A DNA stretch of 64,000 nt from Sphingomonas taxi (GCA_003243195.1 QFQI01000013.1:13259-77258), one strand, 5' to 3'; shown: positions 26,811 through 35,248, counted from the stretch's first letter. Numbers and translations: made by a program. The notes: generated by a model from the letters alone, not told the origin.

Positions 26811-27806
26811 TCACACCACCGTGAACCCGGCCCAGAACGGATCCTCGCGGTCGATCCAGATCGTGTTGAACCCCGTCGCCAGCGCCGATCCCTCGATCGA
26901 CGGCACGATCGCCGGCTGGTCGCCGATGGCGGTCGCCGCCTCGACGCGGCCGGTGAAGCGGCTGCCGATATAGCTTTCGTGGACGAAGCGGTCGCCGACC
27001 TGCAACCGTCCGGTCGCGTGGAGATGCGCCAGCCGGGCCGACGTGCCGGTGCCGCACGGGCTGCGGTCGATCGCGCGTTCGCCGTAGAACACCGCGTTGC
27101 GCCCGTCCGCCCCGTCGCCCTTCGGCCGGTCGGCCCACAGCACGTGGCTGACGCCGCGGATCGTCGGCTCCAGCGGGTGGACCGGCTCGTACATGTCGCG
27201 CACCAGCGTGCGGATCGTGCGGCTCAACTCGACGATCCGCGCCGCGCCCAGGTCGTCCAGCCCGGTATACGCCCCCTGCGGCTCGATGATCGCATAATAA
27301 TTGCCGCCATAGGCGACGTCGATCGCCAGCGGCCCGAACCCGGGCACGTCGACCGCCAGACCGCGTGTCGCCAGATAGGCGGGGACGTTGCGGATCCTCA
27401 CCGATCGCACGCGGCCGCCCTCCGCGACATAGTCGATGTCGATCACCCCCGCCGGCACCTCGACGCGCAGCCGCCCCGGCTCGCGCGGGGTGATGAGCCC
27501 GTTCTCCAGCCCGAAGGTCACCATCCCGATCGTGCCGTGCCCGCACATCGGCAGGCAGCCCGACGTTTCGATGAACAGGATCGCCGCATCCGCGTCGCCG
27601 CACGGCGGGTACAGGAAGCCGCCCGACATCATGTCGTGTCCGCGCGGCTCGAAGCACAATCCGGTGCGGATCCAGTCAAAGCGGGCCAGGAAGTCCTGCC
27701 GGCGCTCCGCCATGCTGGCGCCGCGCAGCAGCGGCGCGCCGCCCGCCACCAGCCGGACCGGATTGCCCGCGGTATGCCCGTCGATGCAGAAGAAGGTGTG
27801 GCGCAT
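26811..27806 (-). CDS. 4-hydroxyproline 2-epimerase, proline racemase family
   Basis: A 331-residue enzyme with both catalytic cysteines: Cys88 in MCGHGT and Cys251 in DRSPCGTGTSARL. Having two Cys marks a racemase/epimerase, not the Cys/Thr dehydratase branch. The opening FCIDGHTAGNPVR is usual for 4-hydroxyproline epimerases, which convert trans-4-hydroxy-L-proline to cis-4-hydroxy-D-proline. Its ATG overlaps the deaminase stop as TGATG. The pathway context supports hydroxyproline over proline as substrate. Confidence 0.9.
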   Translation of the reverse strand: MRHTFFCIDGHTAGNPVRLVAGGAPLLRGASMAERRQDFLARFDWIRTGLCFEPRGHDMMSGGFLYPPCGDADAAILFIETSGCLPMCGHGTIGMVTFGLENGLITPREPGRLRVEVPAGVIDIDYVAEGGRVRSVRIRNVPAYLATRGLAVDVPGFGPLAIDVAYGGNYYAIIEPQGAYTGLDDLGAARIVELSRTIRTLVRDMYEPVHPLEPTIRGVSHVLWADRPKGDGADGRNAVFYGERAIDRSPCGTGTSARLAHLHATGRLQVGDRFVHESYIGSRFTGRVEAATAIGDQPAIVPSIEGSALATGFNTIWIDREDPFWAGFTVV

Positions 27807-28726
27807 CAGGCCGCGAGGGCCGCCTTGAGCGTCGGGCGGGTCGCGGCGCATGTCTCGACCATCGCGATCACCTCGGCGCGGCGCGCGCCTTCCAGCGGCA
27901 GGCGCGGCAGGCGCACGCGCTCCGACCCGCGCCCCATGATCTGCTCGGCCAGCTTGATCGACTGCACCAGGTCGTGCTCGGCATCCAGATGCAGCAGCGG
28001 CATGAACCAGCGATAGATGCGCCGCGCTTCGCCCCAGTCGCCACGATCGACCGCCGCGATCAGCGCCACCGATTCCTGCGGAAAGGCGCTGGTCAGCCCG
28101 GAGACCCAGCCCGACGCACCCAGCATCAACCCCTCCAGCGCGACATCGTCCAGCCCGGCCATCACCGTGTAGCGGTCGCCGAAGCGATTGATGACGTCGG
28201 TGAAGCGGCGCGGATCGGGTGCGCTCTCCTTGACCGCGACGATGTTCGCGACCGGCTTCAGCAGCTCCAGCGTCGCGAAATCCACCGACACGCGGTAGGC
28301 GGGCGGATTGTTGTAGAGCATGATCGGCAGCCCGGTCGCCGCCGCCACGGTGCGAAAATGCGTCGCCAGCTCGTTGGCGGTCGGCACATAGACCATCGCC
28401 GGCAGCAGCATCAGCGCGTCCAGCCCGATCGCCTCGGCCTCGCGCGCGAAGGCGGCGGCACGGCGGGTCGTGAACTCGGAGACACCCGCCACCAGCGGTA
28501 CCCGCCCGCCGACCGCCTCGACCCCGGCGCGCAGCACCGCCGCCTTCTCGTCGGCATCCAGCGAATTGTTCTCGCCACAGGTGCCCAGCAGGATCAGCCC
28601 GTCCACGCCGTCCTCGACCAGCGCGACCAGCCCGCGCTGTGTGGCATCGATATCCACCGATCCATCGGCCGCGAATTGCGTCGTCGCGGCCGGATAAACG
28701 CCCGTCCACATGCTCGATCCAGACAT
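27806..28726 (-). CDS. DHDPS/NAL-family lyase, probable 1-pyrroline-4-hydroxy-2-carboxylate deaminase
   Basis: A 306-residue class I aldolase-fold protein. The Schiff-base Lys166 is in VAVKES, Tyr138 in YNNPPAYR, and the substrate carboxylate loop is LLGTCGENNSL. In the hydroxyproline pathway this family converts 1-pyrroline-4-hydroxy-2-carboxylate to alpha-ketoglutarate semialdehyde with loss of ammonia. ATG 28726 follows GAGGG by seven bases. It is the first gene of the operon, behind a strong promoter. Without the neighbours the family alone would not fix the substrate, since dihydrodipicolinate synthase is similar. Confidence 0.85.
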   Translation of the reverse strand: MSGSSMWTGVYPAATTQFAADGSVDIDATQRGLVALVEDGVDGLILLGTCGENNSLDADEKAAVLRAGVEAVGGRVPLVAGVSEFTTRRAAAFAREAEAIGLDALMLLPAMVYVPTANELATHFRTVAAATGLPIMLYNNPPAYRVSVDFATLELLKPVANIVAVKESAPDPRRFTDVINRFGDRYTVMAGLDDVALEGLMLGASGWVSGLTSAFPQESVALIAAVDRGDWGEARRIYRWFMPLLHLDAEHDLVQSIKLAEQIMGRGSERVRLPRLPLEGARRAEVIAMVETCAATRPTLKAALAA

Positions 28727-28754
28727 CACCACACCCTCAGTCTCATATGCGTAT

Positions 28755-28764
28755 TTGTATACGA
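28755..28764. promoter_or_regulatory. Candidate GntR operator
   Basis: TTGTATACGA is one base from the perfect palindrome TTGTATACAA, with a GTATAC core as in many FCD-type GntR operators. It overlaps the predicted -10 of the hydroxyproline operon, and the surrounding stretch 28741-28776 is unusually AT-rich for this genome. Confidence 0.5.
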
Positions 28765-28784
28765 TATAATATTGATGCGCGCAA
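28756..28784 (-). promoter_or_regulatory. Predicted promoter of the hydroxyproline operon
   Basis: On the minus strand TTGCGC (28784-28779), a 17-base spacer and TATACA (28761-28756) lie 30 bases before the first start codon. The rest of the gap up to 28898 shows nothing else. Confidence 0.55.
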
Positions 28785-28898
28785 CTGTTTTCCGGTGGCG
28801 TGGCCTGTTCGCCGCACCCGGCCGCAGCGCCGCTCAGACGGCGGGGTAGACCCGCGGAACGCCCGACCGACGCCGCCGGTGTGACCGATGGCCCTCGC

Positions 28899-29867
28899 CT
28901 ACATCTCGCCGCGGGCGCGGCGGATCGCGTACCATTTCCTCACATTGGCGTTATGCTCGGCCAGCGTGTCCGCGAACACATGGCCGCCGGTGCCGTCGGC
29001 GACGAAATACAGCGCCTTCGACGCCGCCGGATTCAGCACCGCGTCGATCGACGCGCGGCCCGGGTTGGCGATCGGCCCGACCGGCAGCCCGGGCGAGGCA
29101 TAGGTGTTGTAGCCGTTCTTCGCGTGCAGCTCCGACTGACGGATGCGCCGCCCCAGCGGGCGACCCTTCGTGATCGGGTAGATGACGGTCGGGTCGGCCT
29201 GGAGCGGCATCCCAAGCCGCAGCCGGTTGCCATAGACCGCCGCCACCGTGCGGCGCTCCGCCGGCTTGGCCGTCTCCTTCTCGACGATCGAGGCCAGGAT
29301 CACCGCCTGCGCCGGGGTGGTGACCACCGCCGCGGGCGTGCGCTTCTTCCATGCCGCCGCGAGGTAATCGCGCATCGCCGTCTGCATCCGCGCCAGCACC
29401 GCCGCGCGCGGCTCGTCGCGCTCGAACGCATAACCGTCGGGCAGCACCGATCCTTCGCCCGGCGTCCGCACGTCGCCGGTCAGTGTCTCCGCCTTCATCA
29501 ACACGTCGCGCACCAGCACCGACGGCAGCCCCTCGGGCACCACCACCAGCCGTTGCAGCGCCTTGCCGCCCTGCAGGATCGCCAGCACCTGCGCCGCGCT
29601 GACGTGCGCGGGGAAGGCATATTCGCCCGCCTTGATCGGCGCGCCGGAGCCGAAGACCCGCGCCTGCCACCGGAAGCGCCGGGCCGAGGCGATCACCCCG
29701 GCCTCCTCCAGCGTCCGCGCCGCCGCCGCCAGGCTGGAGCGTTCCGCGATTGCGACGTTGGTCGCGCGCGGCAGCGGCCCGCCGCCCTTCCATCCATAGG
29801 CGACCCAGAAGCCGGCCGCGACCAGTAGCAGGCCGGCGATCAGGACGAGGCAGCCGGACCTGCGCAT
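28899..29867 (-). CDS. mltG: Endolytic murein transglycosylase MltG
   Basis: A 322-residue protein with one N-terminal membrane helix (residues 6-24) and a YceG/MltG periplasmic domain. Motifs: VVVPEGLP, LPDGYAF, the catalytic Glu in ILASIVEKET, PLQADPTVIY, and NTYASPGLPVGPIANPG. MltG cuts nascent glycan strands in the inner-membrane face of the periplasm and sets strand length. It lies seven bases after fabF on the same strand, the usual alphaproteobacterial acpP-fabF-mltG order. Confidence 0.94.
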   Translation of the reverse strand: MRRSGCLVLIAGLLLVAAGFWVAYGWKGGGPLPRATNVAIAERSSLAAAARTLEEAGVIASARRFRWQARVFGSGAPIKAGEYAFPAHVSAAQVLAILQGGKALQRLVVVPEGLPSVLVRDVLMKAETLTGDVRTPGEGSVLPDGYAFERDEPRAAVLARMQTAMRDYLAAAWKKRTPAAVVTTPAQAVILASIVEKETAKPAERRTVAAVYGNRLRLGMPLQADPTVIYPITKGRPLGRRIRQSELHAKNGYNTYASPGLPVGPIANPGRASIDAVLNPAASKALYFVADGTGGHVFADTLAEHNANVRKWYAIRRARGEM

Positions 29868-29874
29868 CGCGGTG

Positions 29875-31131
29875 TCAGACCGCCTTCATCACCAGCGAGG
29901 CGTTGGTCCCGCCGAAGCCGAAGCTGTTGTTCAACACCGCGCGCACCTGCCGCTTGCGCGCGACATGCGGCACCAGGTCGACGCCCTCGGCACCTTCCGA
30001 CGGATTGTCGAGGTTGAGTGTCGGCGGCACGATCTGGTCGCGGATCGCCAGGATGCAGAAGATGCTTTCCACCGCGCCCGCGCCGCCCAGCAGATGGCCG
30101 ATCGCCGATTTGGTCGAGCTCATCGACAGGCCCCCGACCGCGTCGCCGAACAGCCGCTTGACCGCGCCCAGTTCGATCATGTCCGCCATCGTCGAGGTGC
30201 CATGCGCGTTGATATAGTCGATATCCGACAGCGCGAGGCCCGACTTGCGCATCGCCATCTCCATCGACCGATACGCTCCCGATCCCTCGGGTTCGGGCGC
30301 GGTGACGTGGAAGGCGTCGCCCGACAGGCCGTAGCCGACGACCTCGCAATAGATCTTCGCCCCGCGCGCCCTGGCGCGCTCATATTCCTCCAGCACGACC
30401 ACGCCCGCGCCCTCGCCCATCACGAAACCGTCGCGGTCGCGGTCATAGGGCCGGCTCGCCTGTTCCGGGCGATCGTTGAAGCTGGTGTTGAGCGCGCGCG
30501 CGGCCGCGAAGCCGGCGATGCCGATCGGGCAGACGGTGCTTTCCGATCCGCCGGCGAGCATCACGTCGGCATCGTCCAGCGCGATCATGCGCGCCGCGTC
30601 GCCGATCGAATGCGCGCCCGTCGAACAGGCGGTGACCACCGCATGGTTCGGCCCCATCAGCCCGTATTTGATCGACACCTGGCCCGAAATCAGGTTGATG
30701 AGCCGCCCGTGGACGAAATGCGGGCTGACGCGCTTCGGCCCCTTTTCCGCGAGAACGAGCGACTCGCTCTCGATCCCCGGCAGGCCGCCGATCCCCGACC
30801 CGATCGAGCAGCCCGCGCGAAAGCGTTCCGCCTCGCTCATCTCGGTCAGCCCGGCATCCTCCAGCGCCTGCCCGGCGGCGTCGATGCCATAGACGATGAA
30901 CGGATCGACCTGCCGCTGGATCTTGTGATCGACGCGCCTGTCGGGATCGAAGCCATAGGGATGGTCCGCCGGCTTCACCTCGCAGGCGATGGTGCATTTC
31001 TGGTCCGACGCGTCGAAGCGCGTGATCGGACCCGCCCCGGATTTACCGGCGATCAGGTTCGCCCAGGCGGTTTCCACATCGGCACCCAGCGGGGTGACGA
31101 GGCCAAGTCCGGTGACGACGACGCGACGCAT
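29875..31131 (-). CDS. fabF: 3-oxoacyl-[acyl-carrier-protein] synthase II
   Basis: A 418-residue condensing enzyme of type II fatty acid synthesis. The catalytic triad is visible: Cys in VVTACSTGAHS, His in NAHGTST and His in AIGHLLGGAGA; the ending NSFGFGGTNASLVM is typical. It extends acyl-ACP with malonyl-ACP and controls temperature-dependent unsaturated chain length. ATG 31131 follows AAGGGAAG. It is downstream of acpP and fabG and upstream of mltG. Confidence 0.96.
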   Translation of the reverse strand: MRRVVVTGLGLVTPLGADVETAWANLIAGKSGAGPITRFDASDQKCTIACEVKPADHPYGFDPDRRVDHKIQRQVDPFIVYGIDAAGQALEDAGLTEMSEAERFRAGCSIGSGIGGLPGIESESLVLAEKGPKRVSPHFVHGRLINLISGQVSIKYGLMGPNHAVVTACSTGAHSIGDAARMIALDDADVMLAGGSESTVCPIGIAGFAAARALNTSFNDRPEQASRPYDRDRDGFVMGEGAGVVVLEEYERARARGAKIYCEVVGYGLSGDAFHVTAPEPEGSGAYRSMEMAMRKSGLALSDIDYINAHGTSTMADMIELGAVKRLFGDAVGGLSMSSTKSAIGHLLGGAGAVESIFCILAIRDQIVPPTLNLDNPSEGAEGVDLVPHVARKRQVRAVLNNSFGFGGTNASLVMKAV

Positions 31132-31251
31132 AGGCTTCCCTTCTTGCCGTTTCCCGCGCCTCTCCTATGCACGGACGGCCGTAAAACGAAACGGCTCCCC
31201 ACCCCTTAGCCAAGGACGGGAAGCCGCTCAAATCATTCGGCTGCTGGCGGT

Positions 31252-31271
31252 GCGGGGCGCGGACGCCCCGC
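31252..31271 (-). terminator. Hairpin between acpP and fabF
   Basis: GCGGGGCG and CGCCCCGC form a perfect 8-bp stem with a 4-base loop, seven bases beyond the acpP stop. Such a hairpin would let acpP be made in excess over fabF through partial termination or 3' end protection. Confidence 0.45.
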
Positions 31272-31278
31272 CGCGGCC

Positions 31279-31515
31279 TCAGCCCTTGTGCTCGTCGATA
31301 TAGGTGATCGCGTCCTTCACGGTCGAGATCTTCTCGGCCGCGTCGTCGGGGATCTCGACGCCGAACTCCTCCTCGAAGGCCATCACCAGTTCGACGATGT
31401 CGAGGCTGTCCGCGCCCAGATCGTCGATGAAGCTGGCGTCCTCGGTCACCTTGTCGGCCTCGACGCCGAGATGCTCGACGACGATCTTCTTCACGCGGTC
31501 GGCGGTCTCGCTCAT
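31279..31515 (-). CDS. acpP: Acyl carrier protein
   Basis: A 78-residue acidic protein with the phosphopantetheine site GADSLD (Ser37) and the helix IVELVMAFEEEFGVEIPDD. It carries growing acyl chains for the Fab enzymes around it. The ATG at 31515 has GAGGG in front, and a separate promoter is likely (31565-31593). Confidence 0.97.
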   Translation of the reverse strand: MSETADRVKKIVVEHLGVEADKVTEDASFIDDLGADSLDIVELVMAFEEEFGVEIPDDAAEKISTVKDAITYIDEHKG

Positions 31516-31564
31516 AACTTTCCCTCTTTCGACTTTGGGGGGGTAGATTTCATATTCCTGAACG

Positions 31565-31593
31565 CAGGTAGAGCCGGCTTGGCCGCGTGGCAA
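31565..31593 (-). promoter_or_regulatory. Possible acpP promoter
   Basis: TTGCCA (31593-31588), a 17-base spacer and TACCTG (31570-31565) on the minus strand, about 50 bases before acpP. The -10 is weak. acpP often has its own promoter. Confidence 0.35.
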
Positions 31594-31628
31594 GTCCGCG
31601 TGTGCGTGTCGTTCACCACGCAAACCCC

Positions 31629-32372
31629 TCACACCATCGCCATCCCGCCGTTGACGTGGATCGTCTGCCCGGTGACATAGCCCGCCTCGCGCGAGGCCAG
31701 ATAGACGACCGCGGCGGCGATGTCCTCCCCCGTGCCCAGGTCGCCCGCCGGGATGCGCGCGGCCAGTTGCGCCTTCTGCGCATCGGGCAGCGCGTCGGTC
31801 ATTGCCGAGCGGATGAAGCCGGGCGCGACGCAGTTGACGGTGATGTTGCGGCTCGCCAGCTCCTGCGCCAGCGCCTTGGACATGCCGACCAGCCCGGCCT
31901 TGGACGCGGCGTAATTGGCCTGTCCCGGATTGCCGGTCTGTCCCACGACCGAGGTGATGGAGATGACCCGGCCGAAGCGCTGCTTCATCATCGGCTTGGC
32001 CGCGGCGCGGATCAGCCGGAAGGCGGCCTCCAGGTTGACGCGGATCACCTGATCCCATTCGTCGTCCTTCATCCGCATCGCCAGATTGTCGCGCGTGACC
32101 CCGGCGTTGTTGACCAGCACGTCGATCCGGCCGCCCAGCGCCTGGACGGCCTGCGGCACCAGCGCGTCGACCGCGGCGGCATCCGACAGGTCGCACGGCA
32201 CCGCGACATGCCCCCCGCCACCCAGTTCGCCCAGAAACGCCTCCAGCTTGGCGACGTTCGATCCCGACACCGCCAGCCGCGCCCCCTGCGCCGCCAGCCC
32301 CTTCGCGATCGCCGAGCCGATCCCGCCCGAAGCGCCGGTCACCAGCGCGGTCATGCCTGAAAGGTCGAACAT
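31629..32372 (-). CDS. fabG: 3-oxoacyl-[acyl-carrier-protein] reductase
   Basis: A 247-residue SDR with VTGASGGIGSAIAKGL, NNAGVTRDNLAMRM, Ser in ISITSVVGQTGNPGQ, YAASKAGL and the FabG end TGQTIHVNGGMAMV. It reduces 3-oxoacyl-ACP with NADPH. ATG 32372 has GGAG six bases in front. It lies between fabD and acpP, as in most bacteria. Confidence 0.95.
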   Translation of the reverse strand: MFDLSGMTALVTGASGGIGSAIAKGLAAQGARLAVSGSNVAKLEAFLGELGGGGHVAVPCDLSDAAAVDALVPQAVQALGGRIDVLVNNAGVTRDNLAMRMKDDEWDQVIRVNLEAAFRLIRAAAKPMMKQRFGRVISITSVVGQTGNPGQANYAASKAGLVGMSKALAQELASRNITVNCVAPGFIRSAMTDALPDAQKAQLAARIPAGDLGTGEDIAAAVVYLASREAGYVTGQTIHVNGGMAMV

Positions 32373-32557
32373 CGCTTACTCCGTTGGTTGGTTGATGCGC
32401 GGGCGCGCAGGTGTGGAGGAGCGGCGCGTGCCGACGACCTGTCGCTCCCCTTCTCCACCGTCCCGCCTCCGAAAATTGACGAGCAGCCCGACCGCCTGCC
32501 CGATAAGCCCCGGACTTGTCGATATGCCGTGTTGTTCTCCGCGTCCCCGCGCGTGCA

Positions 32558-33517
32558 TCAAAGCGTCTTCAGCACCGCCTCGATATCGTCCATCGACACG
32601 ACGCTCACCGCCTCCACGTCGGGCGCGATGCGCTTCACCATCGGCGCGAGCACCTTGCCGCCGAACTCCACGAACCCGGTCACGCCCGCGTCCACCATCG
32701 CCAGCACCGATTCGCGCCACCGCACGCGCCCGGTCACCTGCTCCACCAGCAGCCGGCGGATCGCGTCGGGATCGGCGACCGCCGTCGCATCGACGTTCGC
32801 ATAGACCGGCACCAGCGGCGCGCGCAGCTCGGCCTCCGCCAGTGCGCCTTCCATCACCCGCGCGGCATCCTCCATCAGCGCGCAGTGGAACGGGGCCGAT
32901 ACCGGCAGCAGCACCGCGCGCTTCGCCCCCATTTCCTTCGCCAGCGCCACCGCGCGTTCCACGGCGGCCCGGTGGCCGGAGATCACCACCTGCGACGGAT
33001 CATTGTCGTTGGCGACCGTGCACACCGGGGTCTCGCCCCCCTCCGCCACGATCGACTCGATCGCCGCACCTGCGATCGCCTGCGCCTTGTCGACATCCGC
33101 ACCCAGCAGCGCCGCCATCGCCCCCTCGCCGACCGGCACCGCCGCCTGCATCGCGCGCCCGCGCGTCTTCAGCAGCCGTGCGGTGGTGTCCAGCGACAGC
33201 GCCTCCGCCGCGCACAACGCGCTATATTCACCCAGCGAGTGGCCGGCGACGAAGTCGGCCTTCTCCGCCAGCCGCACGCCGCCCTCCTGCACCAGCACGC
33301 GCAGCGTGGCGATCGCGTTCGCCATGATCGCGGGCTGCGCATTCTCGGTCAGCGTCAGCTCGTCCGCCGGCCCCTCGGCCATCAGCCGGCGCAGGTTCTG
33401 CCCCAGCGCCTCGTCGACCTCGCCGAACACCTCGCGCGCCACAGCCGACGCATCGGCAAGCGCCGCGCCCATGCCGACCGCCTGGCTGCCCTGACCCGGA
33501 AAGATGAACGCGCGCAT
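32558..33517 (-). CDS. fabD: Malonyl-CoA:ACP transacylase
   Basis: A 319-residue acyltransferase with FPGQGSQAVGMG at the start, the nucleophile Ser in AGHSLGEYSAL, and His in PVSAPFHCALM. It loads malonyl groups on ACP. An optimal GGAGG precedes ATG 33517. It is the first gene of the fabD-fabG-acpP-fabF-mltG minus-strand run; 185 bases separate it from fabG without a clear element. Confidence 0.95.
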   Translation of the reverse strand: MRAFIFPGQGSQAVGMGAALADASAVAREVFGEVDEALGQNLRRLMAEGPADELTLTENAQPAIMANAIATLRVLVQEGGVRLAEKADFVAGHSLGEYSALCAAEALSLDTTARLLKTRGRAMQAAVPVGEGAMAALLGADVDKAQAIAGAAIESIVAEGGETPVCTVANDNDPSQVVISGHRAAVERAVALAKEMGAKRAVLLPVSAPFHCALMEDAARVMEGALAEAELRAPLVPVYANVDATAVADPDAIRRLLVEQVTGRVRWRESVLAMVDAGVTGFVEFGGKVLAPMVKRIAPDVEAVSVVSMDDIEAVLKTL

Positions 33518-33721
33518 GATGCCCTCCTGTGAAGGACCGCGCTGCTAGGGCGAGTGGTGCGTGGCGGTCAACCGCGCTGGCATTTTCGACCGCGCCGGTG
33601 TATGTTCCCGATATGTTCGACACGCACCTTCCTCCCGCCCTTCCCCGCGATCGCGGCGGCCGGTCGATTCCGACGCCGACGTAGTGTGATCTTTGTCAAC
33701 TTCCGCGGCGCCCGGGCGCGC

Positions 33722-33750
33722 TTGCTTTCGAGTCGGTTCTGCGCCATAGC
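33722..33750 (+). promoter_or_regulatory. Predicted rpsF promoter
   Basis: TTGCTT, a 17-base spacer and CATAGC lie about 120 bases upstream of rpsF. The match is moderate. It sits in the 350-base gap between divergent fabD and rpsF; 33540-33720 shows nothing else clear. Confidence 0.4.
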
Positions 33751-33761
33751 GGCCCCGCTTC

Positions 33762-33790
33762 GGGCGGAAGGGCATATACCCTTTCCGCCC
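33762..33790 (+). promoter_or_regulatory. Leader hairpin before rpsF-rpsR-rplI
   Basis: GGGCGGAAGGG and CCCTTTCCGCCC pair over 11 bp with one bulged base and a CATATA loop, followed by TTT. It is in the expected 5' leader of rpsF, where many bacteria have an S6:S18-binding autoregulatory RNA. It could also be an attenuator. The assignment is a guess from position. Confidence 0.45.
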
Positions 33791-33868
33791 TTTGCCGTTG
33801 GAACGACAGCCGGAGGGGCGTTGCGCATGGGGCGTACGTCAGCGATCGGCCAACATGAAGGTACAAGC

Positions 33869-34297
33869 ATGGCTCTGTACGAGCATGTGTTCCTTGCGCG
33901 CCAGGATCTGGCACAGGCGCAGGTGGACACGTTGGCGGAAACCGCCACCAAGATCGTCACCGATCACGGCGGCAAGGTCGTCAAGACCGAGACCTGGGGC
34001 CTGCGCAGCCTCGCCTATCGCATCGCGAAGAACCGCAAGGCGCATTACGTGATGCTCGAGATCGACGCGCCGGGCGACACCGTCGCCGAGCTGGAGCGTC
34101 AGACCAGCATCAACGAGGACGTGATCCGCTACATGACCGTCCGCGTCGACGGCCACGAAGCCGGCCCGACCGTGATGATGCGCAAGCAGGAGCGCGACCG
34201 CGAGCGTCGCAGCGACCGCGAGGGCGGCCGTGAAGGTGGCCGGGGCGAACGTGGCGATCGTGGTCCCCGCCGTGACCGTGAAGAGGAGGCCGCATAA
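33869..34297 (+). CDS. rpsF: 30S ribosomal protein S6
   Basis: A 142-residue S6: YEHVFLARQDLAQAQ at the start, WGLRSLAYRIAKNRKAHYVML in two adjacent strands, and a charged tail rich in Arg, Glu and Gly typical of alphaproteobacteria. It binds 16S rRNA with S18. ATG 33869 follows GAAGG. Its stop overlaps rpsR as TAATG. Confidence 0.97.
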   Translation: MALYEHVFLARQDLAQAQVDTLAETATKIVTDHGGKVVKTETWGLRSLAYRIAKNRKAHYVMLEIDAPGDTVAELERQTSINEDVIRYMTVRVDGHEAGPTVMMRKQERDRERRSDREGGREGGRGERGDRGPRRDREEEAA

Positions 34298-34521
34298 TGG
34301 CGCGTCCGTTTTTCCGCCGCCGCAAGTCGTGCCCGTTCAGCGCCAAGGATGCGCCCCGGATCGACTATAAGGACGTGCGGCTGCTGCAGGGCTTCGTGTC
34401 CGAGCGTGGCAAGATCGTTCCGTCGCGCATCACCTCGGTGAGCGCCAAGAAGCAGCGCGAGCTGGCGCAGGCGATCAAGCGCGCGCGTCACCTGGGCCTG
34501 CTGCCCTACGTCGTGAAGTAA
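34297..34521 (+). CDS. rpsR: 30S ribosomal protein S18
   Basis: A 74-residue basic protein: RRRKSCPFSA, IDYKDVRLLQGFVSERGKI, and RARHLGLLPYV near the C-terminus. The single Cys-Pro of the N-terminal part is kept. It starts on the last base of the rpsF stop and is followed by rplI after 12 bases. Confidence 0.97.
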   Translation: MARPFFRRRKSCPFSAKDAPRIDYKDVRLLQGFVSERGKIVPSRITSVSAKKQRELAQAIKRARHLGLLPYVVK

Positions 34522-34533
34522 GGAGAAGGGCAG

Positions 34534-35127
34534 ATGGATATCATTCTGCTTGAGCGCGTCGAGAAGCTCGGCGGCATCGGCGACGTGGTGAAGGTCAAGG
34601 ACGGCTTCGCCCGCAACTACCTGCTGCCGCGCAAGAAGGCGCTGCGCGCCAACGAAGCGAACCGCAAGGTGTTCGAGGCGAACCGCGCCCGCATCGAATC
34701 CGAGAACGCCTCGCGCCGCAGCGATGCCGAGAAGGAAGCCGGCTCGTTCAAGGACGCGAAGGTCACGCTGATCCGTCAGTCGTCCAACACCGGCCAGCTC
34801 TACGGCTCGGTCGCGGTGCGCGACCTGATCGAGGCGCTGCAGGCCGATGGTCACAAGGTGACCAAGAGCCAGGTGGTGCTGGATCGTCCGATCAAGTCGA
34901 TCGGCCTGTACGACGTCAAGGTGCTGCTGCACCCGGAGGTCGCGGTGAACGTGAAGGTCAACGTCGCCCGCTCGCCGGAAGAGGCCGAGATGCAGCTCCA
35001 GGGCGTCGACGTGATGGCGCAGGTCTTCGAGGAAGGGCGCGATCAGGGCGGCTTCACCGAGGATTACGACCCGAACGCCGAACCCGGCGCGACGGCCGAG
35101 GTGCAGGAGGACGAGGCGCAGGGCTGA
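34534..35127 (+). CDS. rplI: 50S ribosomal protein L9
   Basis: A 197-residue L9, longer than the E. coli form (149) because of an acidic C-terminal tail, as usual in sphingomonads. The N-domain has LLERVEKLGGIGDVVKVKDG and ARNYLLPRKKAL; the long connecting helix and C-domain (LYGSVAVRDL) follow. It is the last gene of rpsF-rpsR-rplI, ended by a strong hairpin. Confidence 0.96.
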   Translation: MDIILLERVEKLGGIGDVVKVKDGFARNYLLPRKKALRANEANRKVFEANRARIESENASRRSDAEKEAGSFKDAKVTLIRQSSNTGQLYGSVAVRDLIEALQADGHKVTKSQVVLDRPIKSIGLYDVKVLLHPEVAVNVKVNVARSPEEAEMQLQGVDVMAQVFEEGRDQGGFTEDYDPNAEPGATAEVQEDEAQG

Positions 35128-35160
35128 CCGCCCCCGCCGCGTTCCGACGCCCGATGAAAG

Positions 35161-35194
35161 AAAGGCCCGCCCGGTACGAACCGGGCGGGCCTTT
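35161..35194. terminator. Strong terminator after rplI
   Basis: A perfect 14-bp stem (AAAGGCCCGCCCGG with its complement, loop TACGAA) lies 33 bases after the rplI stop, ending in CCTTTCCGTTT. The A/T ends make it usable in both directions. Confidence 0.85.
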
Positions 35195-35200
35195 CCGTTT

Positions 35201-35233
35201 GGACGCCGCCTGAGAGGGGGGAAAGCGGCGTCC
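35201..35233 (-). terminator. Hairpin after the 25-residue peptide ORF
   Basis: GGACGCCGC and GCGGCGTCC form a 9-bp perfect stem with a 15-base loop, 15 bases beyond the stop of the small minus-strand ORF. It supports a separate short transcript there. Confidence 0.4.
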
Positions 35234-35248
35234 GGGGGGACCGTCGGC

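Noticed and set aside
27806..28726. Dihydrodipicolinate synthase (dapA)
   Set aside because: Fold and Lys/Tyr match, but the gene is in a hydroxyproline operon with epimerase and D-amino-acid dehydrogenase, so the pathway deaminase is more likely.
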